A DNA stretch of 25,989 nucleotides from Pseudomonadota bacterium (GCA_023398955.1 JAEWRL010000172.1:1-25989); one strand, 5' to 3'. Positions 15,212 through 23,636 are shown, numbered from the stretch's first letter. Numbers and translations are program-made. Notes: generated by a model not told the origin, from the letters alone.

Positions 15212-15554
15212 GGGCGGATGTGTAGCAAGGGTCATGCCGCCCGGTTGGATTATTTGTCTGTGGCAGATATGTCGCGCCGCTTTGGGGGAGACACTGCCCG
15301 GTGCCCGGTACCAGAATGCCCCGCCCAGCAACCTGGTCGCGAAATGGACCGGGTTCTCGTGGGGCAAGTAGGTAGACAACCAACGCCGCTTTCCCGCCTG
15401 CTCTTGACGAGTCGTGCGTGCGGGGGGGCTGGGGGCCCTGTTCGGTGATCCCTGGGCGGTCACGTGCCGTCAAAATGATGGGAAGCAGAGTCAGAATGAT
15501 GGGAGCTCACCGGGCCGGGATTGTCCCCGCGCTGACAGGAGCAGGCGTCGTCCC
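15212..15554. other. Intergenic region between lipoprotein and pirin genes
   Basis: I found no convincing gene. It holds the upstream region of the DUF4398 lipoprotein, the 15-bp direct repeats listed separately, and the 3' flank of the pirin gene. No clear promoter boxes could be assigned. Confidence 0.4.
15469..15504. repeat. Two 15-bp direct repeats with 21-bp period
   Basis: GTCAAAATGATGGGA (15469-15483) and GTCAGAATGATGGGA (15490-15504) differ at one base and are spaced 21 bp start to start, two helical turns. This could be a tandem protein-binding site, or a relic of an IS21-like transposon end, which often carries such tandem repeats; no transposase gene is next to it. Confidence 0.55.
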
Positions 15555-16478
15555 TCACACCGCATGGGCGTGGCGGACTCGACCGAGGTCGCCAGGGGGA
15601 GGGAAGCTGCGTGAGGGCTCGTCGCTTCGTTGGGGGGGCGGGACGGCGCCGCTGCCGCCTTCATCCTCCCAAACTGACAGGGCGTCATCGGTCGGTAGGT
15701 CCCGTCCGACTCTCGGCCGCGCTCCGACAGGTGGCTCAGATAACCTCAGCCTTGCCCGGATGGGCTGAGTGAATGCGATGGCGCCAAGGTCCAGGAGGAG
15801 CAGCTCGGTTTCCTCGGTCGCCGTCATCGACACGGCTTGTTCGCCCGTCATTCCAGCGCCGTCCCCCGTGACCATCCCGATGTCGCCGCAACGGACCGCT
15901 CCCTGCACGATGTGCAGCCAAGCGCATCGACCGTCGGCGAGTTCGTGGATCAGGTGCTGGCCGCGACCAAGAATCGTCGAGAAGAGGAAGGCATCCTGGT
16001 GAATCAATAGTGAACCCTTCTGGCCGTCGGGTGATGCAACCACGCAAAGTGCGCCTCGTCGCTCTGCGAAACTGAAGCGCTTCTGCTCGTGTCCAGCTAC
16101 CAGGCCCACAACGGAGGGACGCAGCCAGATTTGGAACACGTGTGCCCACTCGGTCGGCGAAGCATTCGTCTCCCCGTACCGTATGCCGCGGCCGGCCGTC
16201 ATCCGTTGGAACTCGCCCGCCGAGATGAGCCCCGCGCGCCCCGTCGAGTCCTCGTAGGCCAGCGTGCCCTCTCGGACATACGTGATGACTTCTGTGTCGA
16301 CTCGCAGCGGCTGGCGTCGAGAGGTACGCGGCGGAAGACGCCCTTCATCGAGAGCCCTGAGGTGACCGAACCCTCGCGCGAGCAGCGGGGATGGATCTTG
16401 CGACGAGAACGTCAGCCAAGCTTCGCGTCTCTGACGGCGCACGTGCATGCGTTCGGTAGCTTTGCGGAGGGTGATCAT
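15555..16478 (-). CDS. Pirin-family bicupin with a degenerate metal site
   Basis: A 307-residue protein with the pirin layout: N-terminal MITLRKATER, the cupin segment VITYVREGTLAYEDS, then LISAGEFQRMTAGRGIRYGETN and HVFQIWLRPS, and a second cupin (SLLIHQDAFLFSTIL). Pirins such as E. coli YhhW bind a metal through His57, His59, His101 and Glu103 and can act as quercetinases or redox sensors. Here, aligned by eye, these positions are Pro57, Arg59, Tyr101 and Glu103, so metal binding in the first cupin is probably lost. The C-terminal ~50 residues, beyond RLRLSEPPVG, exceed the usual length and are low in recognisable structure. GGAAGG sits six bases before the ATG, so the start is well supported. 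Confidence 0.87.
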   Translation of the reverse strand: MITLRKATERMHVRRQRREAWLTFSSQDPSPLLARGFGHLRALDEGRLPPRTSRRQPLRVDTEVITYVREGTLAYEDSTGRAGLISAGEFQRMTAGRGIRYGETNASPTEWAHVFQIWLRPSVVGLVAGHEQKRFSFAERRGALCVVASPDGQKGSLLIHQDAFLFSTILGRGQHLIHELADGRCAWLHIVQGAVRCGDIGMVTGDGAGMTGEQAVSMTATEETELLLLDLGAIAFTQPIRARLRLSEPPVGARPRVGRDLPTDDALSVWEDEGGSGAVPPPQRSDEPSRSFPPPGDLGRVRHAHAV

Positions 16479-16497
16479 GTGCGCCTTCCGTGCGTCA

Positions 16498-17337
16498 TTA
16501 TGGGTGTCCAGGGCGGTGCTTGCCTGCTTCGAGCCAGTTCACGACTTCAGGAACTCGCGAGGGCGATCGACCGCAGTGAGGGCGGGTGCGGCGCATGGAC
16601 CATCGCGAGCAAACACAGCGCACGCCATGGCCTCCTGCGCGAGCGCTGAGCCGCGTCGCTGCCCGATGCAACGCCATGTCCAGGAGTGCTTCCGCGCCAG
16701 TAGGCTCCGCCGCCGCGGAGACCATCGGGCCCGGCGAGGGTGGCGGCTGCGACTGCGGGAACGGATGCCCTGCCGACCTGGTCGGCCTCATCATGGCGCT
16801 GCGCATCTGCTCGGTGAGGGTCGTGAGATTCCCCGGCGAATGCGGGATTAGGATCGCGTTGGTCCGGGAGGATGACCCAATCTCCTTGAGCATGTCGAAA
16901 TACTGCGTCATGAGCACTAGGTTCATCACGTCCTTGGCAGTGGTGCCGGGGACGGACCTCCGAAACTCGTCCACCGAATCCCTGAGGCCAGCGACGATCG
17001 CCTGCCGTTGATCAGCGATCCCTTGGCCTTGAAGCGCCTTGCTCTGCGCGTCGCCCTCAGCCGCCTTGACGCGGAGGACTCGATCAGCCTCCCCCCTCTC
17101 CGTCGCGGCGACGTCGAGCTGCTGGACCCGGAGGTTGACGCGGCCCACGACCCGGTCCACAAGCGGGAGCTTCCACTGGATCCCTGCGCCAGCCTCGCGC
17201 GTGAACCTGCCTAGTCGTTGAACAATCGCTGCGGTGCGTCGCTCGACGGTGAAGAAGGTAGCGCCGACCAACGCCACGAGCGCGAGACCCGTCGCAGCGA
17301 GGACCAGGAGCAGAATTGGAGTCCCCGATGACATCAT
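16498..17337 (-). CDS. SPFH/band-7 (HIR-like) membrane protein with internal in-frame deletion
   Basis: The 279-residue frame begins with a TM helix (~6-28) and the start of an SPFH domain (FFTVERRTAAIVQRLGRF, then LVDRVVGRVNLRVQQLDV). At Val76 it jumps straight to AATERGEADRVLRVKAAEGD and the coiled coil, followed by VPGTTAKDVMNLVLMTQYFD and ILIPHSPGNL. In HIR-type relatives about 105-115 residues lie between these blocks, so most of the SPFH beta-alpha core is missing although the frame is kept. The last ~60 residues are Arg-rich and may be out of frame. The start is ATG 17337, at which a sigma-54 promoter would give a nearly leaderless transcript. Intact relatives scaffold membrane microdomains. 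Confidence 0.72.
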   Translation of the reverse strand: MMSSGTPILLLVLAATGLALVALVGATFFTVERRTAAIVQRLGRFTREAGAGIQWKLPLVDRVVGRVNLRVQQLDVAATERGEADRVLRVKAAEGDAQSKALQGQGIADQRQAIVAGLRDSVDEFRRSVPGTTAKDVMNLVLMTQYFDMLKEIGSSSRTNAILIPHSPGNLTTLTEQMRSAMMRPTRSAGHPFPQSQPPPSPGPMVSAAAEPTGAEALLDMALHRAATRLSARAGGHGVRCVCSRWSMRRTRPHCGRSPSRVPEVVNWLEAGKHRPGHP

Positions 17338-17348
17338 CTGTGCCTCAA

Positions 17349-17363
17349 GCATATTACGTGCCA
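17349..17363 (-). promoter_or_regulatory. Sigma-54 (-24/-12) promoter upstream of the SPFH gene
   Basis: Minus-strand TGGCACG (17363-17357), four bases, then ATGCT from 17352 matches the consensus TGGCACG-N4-TTGCW at 11 of 12 fixed positions, with GG and GC correctly ten bases apart. Predicted transcription start is about 17337, at the first ATG of the SPFH gene. The adjacent divergent gene encodes a sigma-54 activator. Confidence 0.6.
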
Positions 17364-17390
17364 GGCAGTTATTGCTAAATGCATTAGAGG

Positions 17391-17427
17391 ATATTGTTCC
17401 GAGCACCGGGAATGCGGAATTCAATAT
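17391..17427. promoter_or_regulatory. Imperfect inverted repeat, candidate activator-binding site
   Basis: ATATTGTTCC (17391-17400) faces GGAATTCAATAT (17416-17427); the arms pair except for two inserted bases. It lies in the 111-bp divergent intergenic region, about 55-90 bp upstream of the predicted sigma-54 start and just before the activator gene. It could serve as the enhancer for the SPFH gene and for autoregulation. Confidence 0.35.
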
Positions 17428-17448
17428 GGTGCGCTCCAAGTCAATTTG

Positions 17449-19131
17449 ATGTACATACGCGAGGTGAAGGCGACGGACCTCAATACCCACGAACTGCTAG
17501 AGCTGGATCCCGACGGCGGAGTCATCCGATTCGCGGGGCAACGCGCCCTGCTCATCGATGCGGTCGCGATGGGGCTCCTACGGAAGTACCTGGTCGGGAA
17601 CTTTGGGTTCACCGCTGCACGAACGGTGCTCACCCAGTTTGGGTTCGCCCACGGCTGGAGAATGGCCGACGCGATCCGGGATCAGTTCAAGTGGGCAACC
17701 GCCGAGGAGTGGCGTCGCGCTGGGCCTCGGCTCAATGCCCTCGAGGGTCTCTTTCGGCTTGCTCCATGTGGCAAGGATGCCCTCGCCGAAGGGGGGGCAA
17801 CGCTCGTCGAGTCCTACGAGGCAGAGCAACATCTGCTGCACTTCGGTCGTTCGGACACTGCAGCCTGTTGGACAATCAGCGGGCTCATGAGCGGATACCT
17901 CAGTCGCACGCAGGAGGCGGAGGTCTATGTGCTGGAGGACAAGTGCATCGCCCGTGGGGACGCTGCCTGCCGCCACTTGGCGCGAAAGCGCGACGAGTGG
18001 GGCGTCGCGCACGTCGAAGCGCTGCGCTTCTTCGAATCAGGAAGACTGAAGGAGAGCCTCGATGCTTCGCTACACCGAGTGGCAGACACCCTGAAGGCTG
18101 CCGAAGAAGCCCTCCAGGCGCGACGCCACGCCATCATCGCGGTAGCTCAAGAGGCCTATGAGCCCCTGGGCCTGGTGGCGAAGAGCTCTGCGATGCGAGA
18201 TGCTGTCGACCTGGCGAGGCGCGTAGCCAAGGTCGACTCGACGATCCTGATTACGGGAGAGAGCGGCTCCGGGAAGGAGCGTATCGCGCGCTTGGTGCAT
18301 TCCGAGTCGATGCGCGCGGGGGGCCCGTTCGTCGCCGTCAACTGCGGGGCTATCACCGAGACGCTCCTGGAGAGCGAGCTCTTTGGTCATGTGCGCGGTG
18401 CATTCACGGGGGCGTCTCATGACCGACCAGGCCTGTTCGAGGCCGCAAACCATGGCACCCTGCTCCTCGACGAGCTGGGAGACATATCGGCGGGTATGCA
18501 AGTCAAGCTCTTGCGCGTGCTGCAGGAACGCGAGGTTCGGCGGGTTGGGGACAACAAGAACCGGTCCGTCGACGTGCGGGTGCTTGCTGCGACGAACCGC
18601 GACTTATCCAGCAGAGTCGCCGAAGGCCATTTTCGCGAGGATCTGTACTATCGCGTCAAGGTGGTGGAGATTCGCGTCCCGCCGCTTCGCGAGCGTCGAG
18701 AGGATCTTCTCGTCCTTGCCCGTGTATTGCTCGCAGAGGCAGCCATACGGCTGAAGCGCGCGATCACGGGGCTATCCCCAGCCTCGGCAGATCAGATCCT
18801 GCGGTACGAGTGGCCTGGCAATGTCCGCGAGCTGGAGAATGCGATGGAGCGTGCGGTCGTGCTGGCGCGCAGCAATCGTGTCGAAGTGGAGGATCTCCCG
18901 GAGGAGGTTCGCGAAGGCTTCCCCGGACCCGGCGTGCCAGGCGGCATGGTTCGGCCGCTCGAGCAGATCGAGAGAGAGTACATCTTAGCAGCGATGCAGC
19001 TGAATGGCGGCAACCAGATGCTGACCGCGAAACAACTCGGGATTGGGTCAGCGACGCTCTACCGCCGGCTCAAGCGCTATGGTCTCATCGCGGACAGAAC
19101 AGCGACGACGCGGTCCGAACAAGGTAGCTGA
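17449..19131 (+). CDS. XylR/DmpR-type sigma-54-dependent activator (XylR_N-V4R-AAA+-Fis HTH)
   Basis: A 560-residue enhancer-binding protein. Residues ~1-175 form a XylR_N plus V4R sensor; the Cys-(22)-Glu-x-x-Cys-(7)-Cys zinc site of phenol sensor MopR is reproduced with exact spacing (CWTISG, LEDKCIARGDAAC). Residues ~225-465 are the AAA+ engine with Walker A GESGSGKE, the sigma-54 contact loop GAFTGA intact, Walker B TLLLDELGD, and arginine-finger region LRERREDL. A Fis-type HTH (MLTAKQLGIGSATLYRRLKR) closes it. There is no receiver domain, so it senses a ligand directly. The residues that contact phenol in MopR (His106, Trp134) seem replaced by Asn and Tyr, suggesting another ligand. The start is ATG 17449. 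Confidence 0.93.
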   Translation: MYIREVKATDLNTHELLELDPDGGVIRFAGQRALLIDAVAMGLLRKYLVGNFGFTAARTVLTQFGFAHGWRMADAIRDQFKWATAEEWRRAGPRLNALEGLFRLAPCGKDALAEGGATLVESYEAEQHLLHFGRSDTAACWTISGLMSGYLSRTQEAEVYVLEDKCIARGDAACRHLARKRDEWGVAHVEALRFFESGRLKESLDASLHRVADTLKAAEEALQARRHAIIAVAQEAYEPLGLVAKSSAMRDAVDLARRVAKVDSTILITGESGSGKERIARLVHSESMRAGGPFVAVNCGAITETLLESELFGHVRGAFTGASHDRPGLFEAANHGTLLLDELGDISAGMQVKLLRVLQEREVRRVGDNKNRSVDVRVLAATNRDLSSRVAEGHFREDLYYRVKVVEIRVPPLRERREDLLVLARVLLAEAAIRLKRAITGLSPASADQILRYEWPGNVRELENAMERAVVLARSNRVEVEDLPEEVREGFPGPGVPGGMVRPLEQIEREYILAAMQLNGGNQMLTAKQLGIGSATLYRRLKRYGLIADRTATTRSEQGS

Positions 19132-19144
19132 GGGGTCAGCATCC

Positions 19145-22100
19145 TCACATTGACTGCTGCGGGGGAGCGGGCTCGGAGTGGTCGGCCATTGACGCGGCCA
19201 ACGTGGCGACCACGGACGCCAGCCGAGCTGTGTCGACCGGCTTCGAGACGTGCAGCTGAAACCCAGCGTCCAGCGAACGGCGTTGGTCGTCATGGCTCGC
19301 CAGCGCGGAGAGCGCGGCAGCAGGTACGCTTCCGCCTTGCTCGGGCGCAAGATGCCGCACCCGTCGTATAAAGCTGAGCCCGTCCTCGCCGGGCATTGCG
19401 ATGTCTGACAAGAGAACGTCGGGGTGGAACTGGCTCAGCACCGCCATGGCCCGCGTCGTCGAGGGCACCGCCCGCACCTCCGTCCCAAGGTGGACGAGCA
19501 TCGCGGCATACGCCTCGCGGGTATCATCGTCATCCTCGACCAAGAGAACCCGCAGTCCTCCGATGCTTCGCGCGACCGAAGGCGGGTCCGGGGGTGGCGG
19601 GACCGCGGAAGGGGTGCCTATCGGGAGCGTGACGCGGAACGTCGCTCCCTTGCCCTCACCCGAGCTCTCGGCAGTCACTGCGCCTCCATGAACCTCCACC
19701 AGGTGTCGGACGATCGAGAGCCCGAGCCCGAGCCCCCCGTGAGTCCGCGTCATTGCGCCATCCGCTTGAACGAACCTGTGGAAGAGTCGTGGCAGGACCT
19801 CCGCGGAGATGCCTAGGCCGGTATCAACAACGGTAAGCTCGACGTGATCGACCTTGCTCGCGAGGCGCACCCAGACGTGACCACCCGAAGGAGTGAATTT
19901 GATGGCGTTCGTGAGCAGATTGTTCACCACCTGAAGCAGGCGCGCTTCGTCCCCCTCCAAAGCACCGACTGGGCCCTCGACGGAGAGATCTAGCTCCACC
20001 CCTTTTGCTAGCGCCGAGGGACGAGCAACCTCGACCGCGTCACGCGTTACGACTGCGAAGTCTACCGGGGCCAGGTCGAGCACCAGCTTGCGGGATACGA
20101 TGCGGGATACATCGAGCAAGTCGTCGATGAGCCGCGCCTGAGCGTTTGCAGCACGCTCGATCGCGGCGCTGGGCTTCTCGATACTCGGGGTGTCTGCGGC
20201 GCGCTGCCTGAGAAGCTGTGCGGACATCAAGATGGTGCTGAGTGGGGTGCGCAGCTCGTGAGACAGCGTGGCCAAGAACAGGTCCTTCGCGCGGGTGGCG
20301 CGCTCCGCCTCGAGGCGTGCTTGCGTTTCGGAGGCCAGAAGCTCGTCGCGCTCCGTCTCGAGGGCGCGCAGCGAAGTCACGTCTTCGATGGCGAGCAACG
20401 CCATGGGCGCCCCTCCTCCCCACAGAATCGGTCGACAGCTGAGCGAGAGGGCCCGCCGGCCCTCGTGGGAATCCGCTTCCAGTTCCATCGCGACGAACCC
20501 CGCGTTCTGCTCGATCACTCCCTTCAAAGCGTCTCCGAGGGCTGGCTGGCTCCAGAACCCACCGCTCAGCTCCACGAGGGAGGTGCCCTCGACCGCCGTC
20601 TGCGAGAGGGCGAAGGAGCTATAGAATGCGCTATTCGCAGACACGACGTGGAGCTCTGAATCCAGGACGACGAGGGCCGACCTGACAGTCTCCACGATGC
20701 TCCTAGCGTAGTCGCGCGCTCCCTCAGCGGCCTGGATCGCCCGCCTGAGGGCGTCTACGTCTACGAAGGAAAGGACGGCCCCGCCAGGCTTCTCATCGGA
20801 AGCATGATACGGCCGAATTTGCATCCGATACCACCGCCCCGCTCTCCCCTGGACCTCCCATTCTCGAGGTTCCAGGCATTCCAGGACGGTTCTTATCCTG
20901 CTATCGAGGTCCTGGACGTCAATCTTGAGTTTGAGGTCGTCGATGGAGCGCCCCACATCCTCCGGGATGAAGTGCGCGATGTCCCCGACGCTGGGCGTGA
21001 AGCGCCGCACCCGAAGGTCCAGATCGACGATGATCATGGGGATCTTCACGCTGGCCAGGACGTTGACGAGGTCGCTGGCGACCTGATCGAGCTCCAGATT
21101 GCGATGGCGGAGCTGGTCGTTCACCGTGGTGAGCTCCTCGTTGGTGGACTGGAGCTCCTCTTTCGCGCTCTGGAGCTCCTCGTTGGTGCTTTGCAGCTCC
21201 TCGTTGGCCGCAACGAGCTCTTCGTTGGTCGCGGCCAGCTCGTCTGTGGTCGACTCGTGCTCGGACATCAGGGACTGGAGGTAGTCCTTGGTCGCGGTGA
21301 GCTCCGCCTTGACGCGCCCCGCTTCCCTCACGTGTTCGTCATTCGGCGCCGCCGCCATCTCGTGCGCCGTGGCGTTTGGTTCGTCAACAACGCCTGCCGC
21401 GCCGCTGGGCTCAAAGAGAATGAGATAATAGCTCTCGGCAGCGTTGCTGGCGGCCGCGAGCGGCACGACCTCCACATCGACGACCTGCACGTGCGAGCCG
21501 AGCTGGAACCGTAATCCAGCCTTTCGGACGGCCACTGCCTCACTGTGTGCTTGCTCGAGCGCCTCATGCAGGTAGGTTGCCAAGGCCCCTCGCGCCATTC
21601 GCAACACGTTGGCCTGCGGGTGCCCGGGCGGGGGCTCGAGGTACATCCCCGTCCGCCCGCGAAACTGCACGATCTCGAATCGACGGTTCACGATGACGCC
21701 GGGCGGGGCGTACCGCGTCAGCATCAGATAGTCGGCCTGCCGTTGCGCTTCCCGCGCGTTCTGTCGTCGCTCAGGGGCGCGCCTCTCTGTAGGCCTGACC
21801 TCGGGACCTCGATCTACCCGCAGCGGATGCGACGGGCGTGTGCTCACTCCCGATTTCACGAGGATTCGGTGCTCCTTGTCGACGTCGTCGAAGAGATCGC
21901 GAAACCCCAGGATCGTCTCGCTCTTGCCGAGAAACAGGAAACCTCCGGGGTTCAGGCAGTAGTGTAGCATCGGAACGACACGCCGCTGTAGCTCGGTGTC
22001 GAAGTAGATGAGAACGTTGCGGCAGCTGATCAGGTCGAGCTTGGCGAAGGGGGGGTCGCGGTTCAGGTCGTGCTTGACGAAGACGCGGCGCTCACGAACG

Positions 22101-23338
22101 TGCGAAGCGATTCGATAGCCTCCTTCAGCCGTCTCGAAGAAGCGCGCAAGCCTTTCGGACGAGACCTCGGCGAGGGCCGACGCTGGGTAGGTGCCCAACC
22201 GCGCTACTTCGATGGCTTCATCGCAAAGGTCGGTGCCGAAAACCTTGACGGAGAGCTGCTCTTCCTTCCCATCCAGGGACTCCAGCAGACACATCGCTAG
22301 GGCATAGGCTTCCTCGCCCGTGGCGCATCCAGGGACCCAGATCCGAATCGAAGCGTCTGGCCCCATTCGCTTGGCGAGGTTCTGGAACACCGGCTCCCTC
22401 AGAGCCTCGAAGGCGGCGGGGTCCCGAAAGAACGCCGTGACACGGATCAGCATGTCCTGAGCAAGCGCGAGTCCTTCCGTGGCGTCGTTCTCCAGCGCAT
22501 TGGCGTAGTCGCTGATGGCAGTGAGCTGACGCAGAGCCATACGGCGCTCGATGCGGCGCAGGAGGGTGGTTCGCTTGTAGCCACTGAAGTCGATGTTGGC
22601 GTGCTGACGCAGGTAACCAAGAATCAAAGCCAGCCCCGGCTCGTCTCCCGTGCCCGTGTCCGGAGGTTCGACCTCGGCGCAGCCGACGGTGACGTAAGGG
22701 TGGCAACTCAGGCGCGTCAGTTCGTTTGCGATGTCCTCCGGACTGCCGCGAAAGTCGACGAGGCCGGCCGTGATCGCGGCCTCGGGCATACTTGGGAACT
22801 GAGCGGTGGCCGGGTCCTGAGCAATGGTAATGCCGCCCTCTGCCTTGATTGCTCGGAGGCCTTCGGTGCCGTCTGCTCCCGAGCCGGAGAGGACGACCCC
22901 AATGGCATGCTTTCTCGCGTCTCTTGCTAATGCCTGGAAGAAAGAGTCAATGGGCAGGTGGAGCCGCCCCGTCCTTTGCCTAGGAACCAGGGTGAGTAGC
23001 CCCTCTCGTACGGTGAGATCGGCGTCGGAGGGAATGACATGAACGCGGTTCGGCTCCAGCGCCATACCGCTGGTCGCCTCAACGACGGGGAGCGCCGTCG
23101 CTCCTTCGAGGATGCTCGTCAGCATGCTGGGCCGTTCTGGGTCCAGGTGCTGGATCACGACGAAGGCCATTCCAGATTGTTCAGGTACCCGCGATAGCAG
23201 ATGTCGCAGAGGCTCCAGCCCGCCTGCCGACGCCCCGAGCGCCACAACGGGAAGCGGCGCGGCAGACCGTTCCGCCATGCGGTCCGGCGCTGCGTCCTGA
23301 TCGCGGGCTCGTGGCCCTTCGTGTTGGTGCTCTGTCAC
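19145..23338 (-). CDS. CheB-CheR-PAS-PAS-histidine kinase-receiver hybrid
   Basis: A protein of about 1,397 residues. CheB methylesterase comes first (~30-210), with the catalytic triad visible as GASAGG (Ser~36), QHLD (His~63) and SGSGADGTEG (Asp~154). CheR follows (~240-500), with the SAM site GCATGEEAYALAM. A long coiled coil of TNEEL/QSTNEEL repeats (~670-745) leads to two PAS domains (~750-980), HisKA with SHELRTPLS (~1026), HATPase with NNLLTNAIKFT and GGLGLGLS, and a receiver with LLSDIAMP (~1311) and the conserved Lys in VSKP. Start GTG 23338 has a GGAG four bases upstream; ATG 23278 or the frame to 23380 are alternatives. A sigma-54 promoter candidate lies ahead. No chemoreceptor or CheA/W genes are nearby. 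It converges on the activator gene with only 13 bp between stops. Confidence 0.93.
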   Translation of the reverse strand: MTEHQHEGPRARDQDAAPDRMAERSAAPLPVVALGASAGGLEPLRHLLSRVPEQSGMAFVVIQHLDPERPSMLTSILEGATALPVVEATSGMALEPNRVHVIPSDADLTVREGLLTLVPRQRTGRLHLPIDSFFQALARDARKHAIGVVLSGSGADGTEGLRAIKAEGGITIAQDPATAQFPSMPEAAITAGLVDFRGSPEDIANELTRLSCHPYVTVGCAEVEPPDTGTGDEPGLALILGYLRQHANIDFSGYKRTTLLRRIERRMALRQLTAISDYANALENDATEGLALAQDMLIRVTAFFRDPAAFEALREPVFQNLAKRMGPDASIRIWVPGCATGEEAYALAMCLLESLDGKEEQLSVKVFGTDLCDEAIEVARLGTYPASALAEVSSERLARFFETAEGGYRIASHVRERRVFVKHDLNRDPPFAKLDLISCRNVLIYFDTELQRRVVPMLHYCLNPGGFLFLGKSETILGFRDLFDDVDKEHRILVKSGVSTRPSHPLRVDRGPEVRPTERRAPERRQNAREAQRQADYLMLTRYAPPGVIVNRRFEIVQFRGRTGMYLEPPPGHPQANVLRMARGALATYLHEALEQAHSEAVAVRKAGLRFQLGSHVQVVDVEVVPLAAASNAAESYYLILFEPSGAAGVVDEPNATAHEMAAAPNDEHVREAGRVKAELTATKDYLQSLMSEHESTTDELAATNEELVAANEELQSTNEELQSAKEELQSTNEELTTVNDQLRHRNLELDQVASDLVNVLASVKIPMIIVDLDLRVRRFTPSVGDIAHFIPEDVGRSIDDLKLKIDVQDLDSRIRTVLECLEPREWEVQGRAGRWYRMQIRPYHASDEKPGGAVLSFVDVDALRRAIQAAEGARDYARSIVETVRSALVVLDSELHVVSANSAFYSSFALSQTAVEGTSLVELSGGFWSQPALGDALKGVIEQNAGFVAMELEADSHEGRRALSLSCRPILWGGGAPMALLAIEDVTSLRALETERDELLASETQARLEAERATRAKDLFLATLSHELRTPLSTILMSAQLLRQRAADTPSIEKPSAAIERAANAQARLIDDLLDVSRIVSRKLVLDLAPVDFAVVTRDAVEVARPSALAKGVELDLSVEGPVGALEGDEARLLQVVNNLLTNAIKFTPSGGHVWVRLASKVDHVELTVVDTGLGISAEVLPRLFHRFVQADGAMTRTHGGLGLGLSIVRHLVEVHGGAVTAESSGEGKGATFRVTLPIGTPSAVPPPPDPPSVARSIGGLRVLLVEDDDDTREAYAAMLVHLGTEVRAVPSTTRAMAVLSQFHPDVLLSDIAMPGEDGLSFIRRVRHLAPEQGGSVPAAALSALASHDDQRRSLDAGFQLHVSKPVDTARLASVVATLAASMADHSEPAPPQQSM

Positions 23339-23417
23339 TATGCTCCAAAGTCCGATCGCGTCGTGACGCTGCAGAAGCATACCGGCAGAACACGAACACG
23401 GTGCGACTCATTCAAGC

Positions 23418-23432
23418 GCAAGAGCCGCGCCA
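23418..23432 (-). promoter_or_regulatory. Sigma-54 (-24/-12) promoter upstream of the hybrid kinase
   Basis: Minus-strand TGGCGCG (23432-23426), four bases, then TTGC (23421-23418) matches TGGCACG-N4-TTGC at all but one fixed position with correct ten-base GG-GC spacing. Transcription would start near 23406, giving a leader of about 68 nt to the GTG start. Confidence 0.5.
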
Positions 23433-23606
23433 CCGTACTCATCCGGCAGGACCTGCACACACTGACGATGTCGGGTGTGACGACGCGCTGACCGGCGGGA
23501 GGTGAGAACGAGCGACAGCGCTCCTTTGAGCGAAAGGTGACAGGTGCGCGCGACTCCTAAGGATTCTGCGCCCATGGCTAGACGGTTCCCGACGCGGGCT
23601 CGAACC

Positions 23607-23636
23607 CCGGCGAGTCATACTAGATGGACTCGCCGG
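23607..23636 (-). terminator. Strong hairpin downstream of the GH11 gene
   Basis: CCGGCGAGTC and GACTCGCCGG form a perfect 10-bp stem around a 10-nt A+T-rich loop, 34 bp past the GH11 stop on the minus strand. An alternative GCCGGC-TGC-GCCGGC hairpin (23632-23646) overlaps one arm. There is no T-run, so it may terminate poorly or protect the mRNA end. Confidence 0.45.

Noticed and set aside
16520..16545. Third sigma-54-like site upstream of the pirin gene
   Set aside because: GG and GC spacing is right, but three of twelve consensus bases differ and it lies in the tail of another gene.
23545..23620. tRNA or tRNA fragment suggested by a CGGG-CTCGAAC-CCCG arm
   Set aside because: Only a four-pair T-arm-like hairpin is present; D and anticodon arms and the acceptor stem do not form properly.
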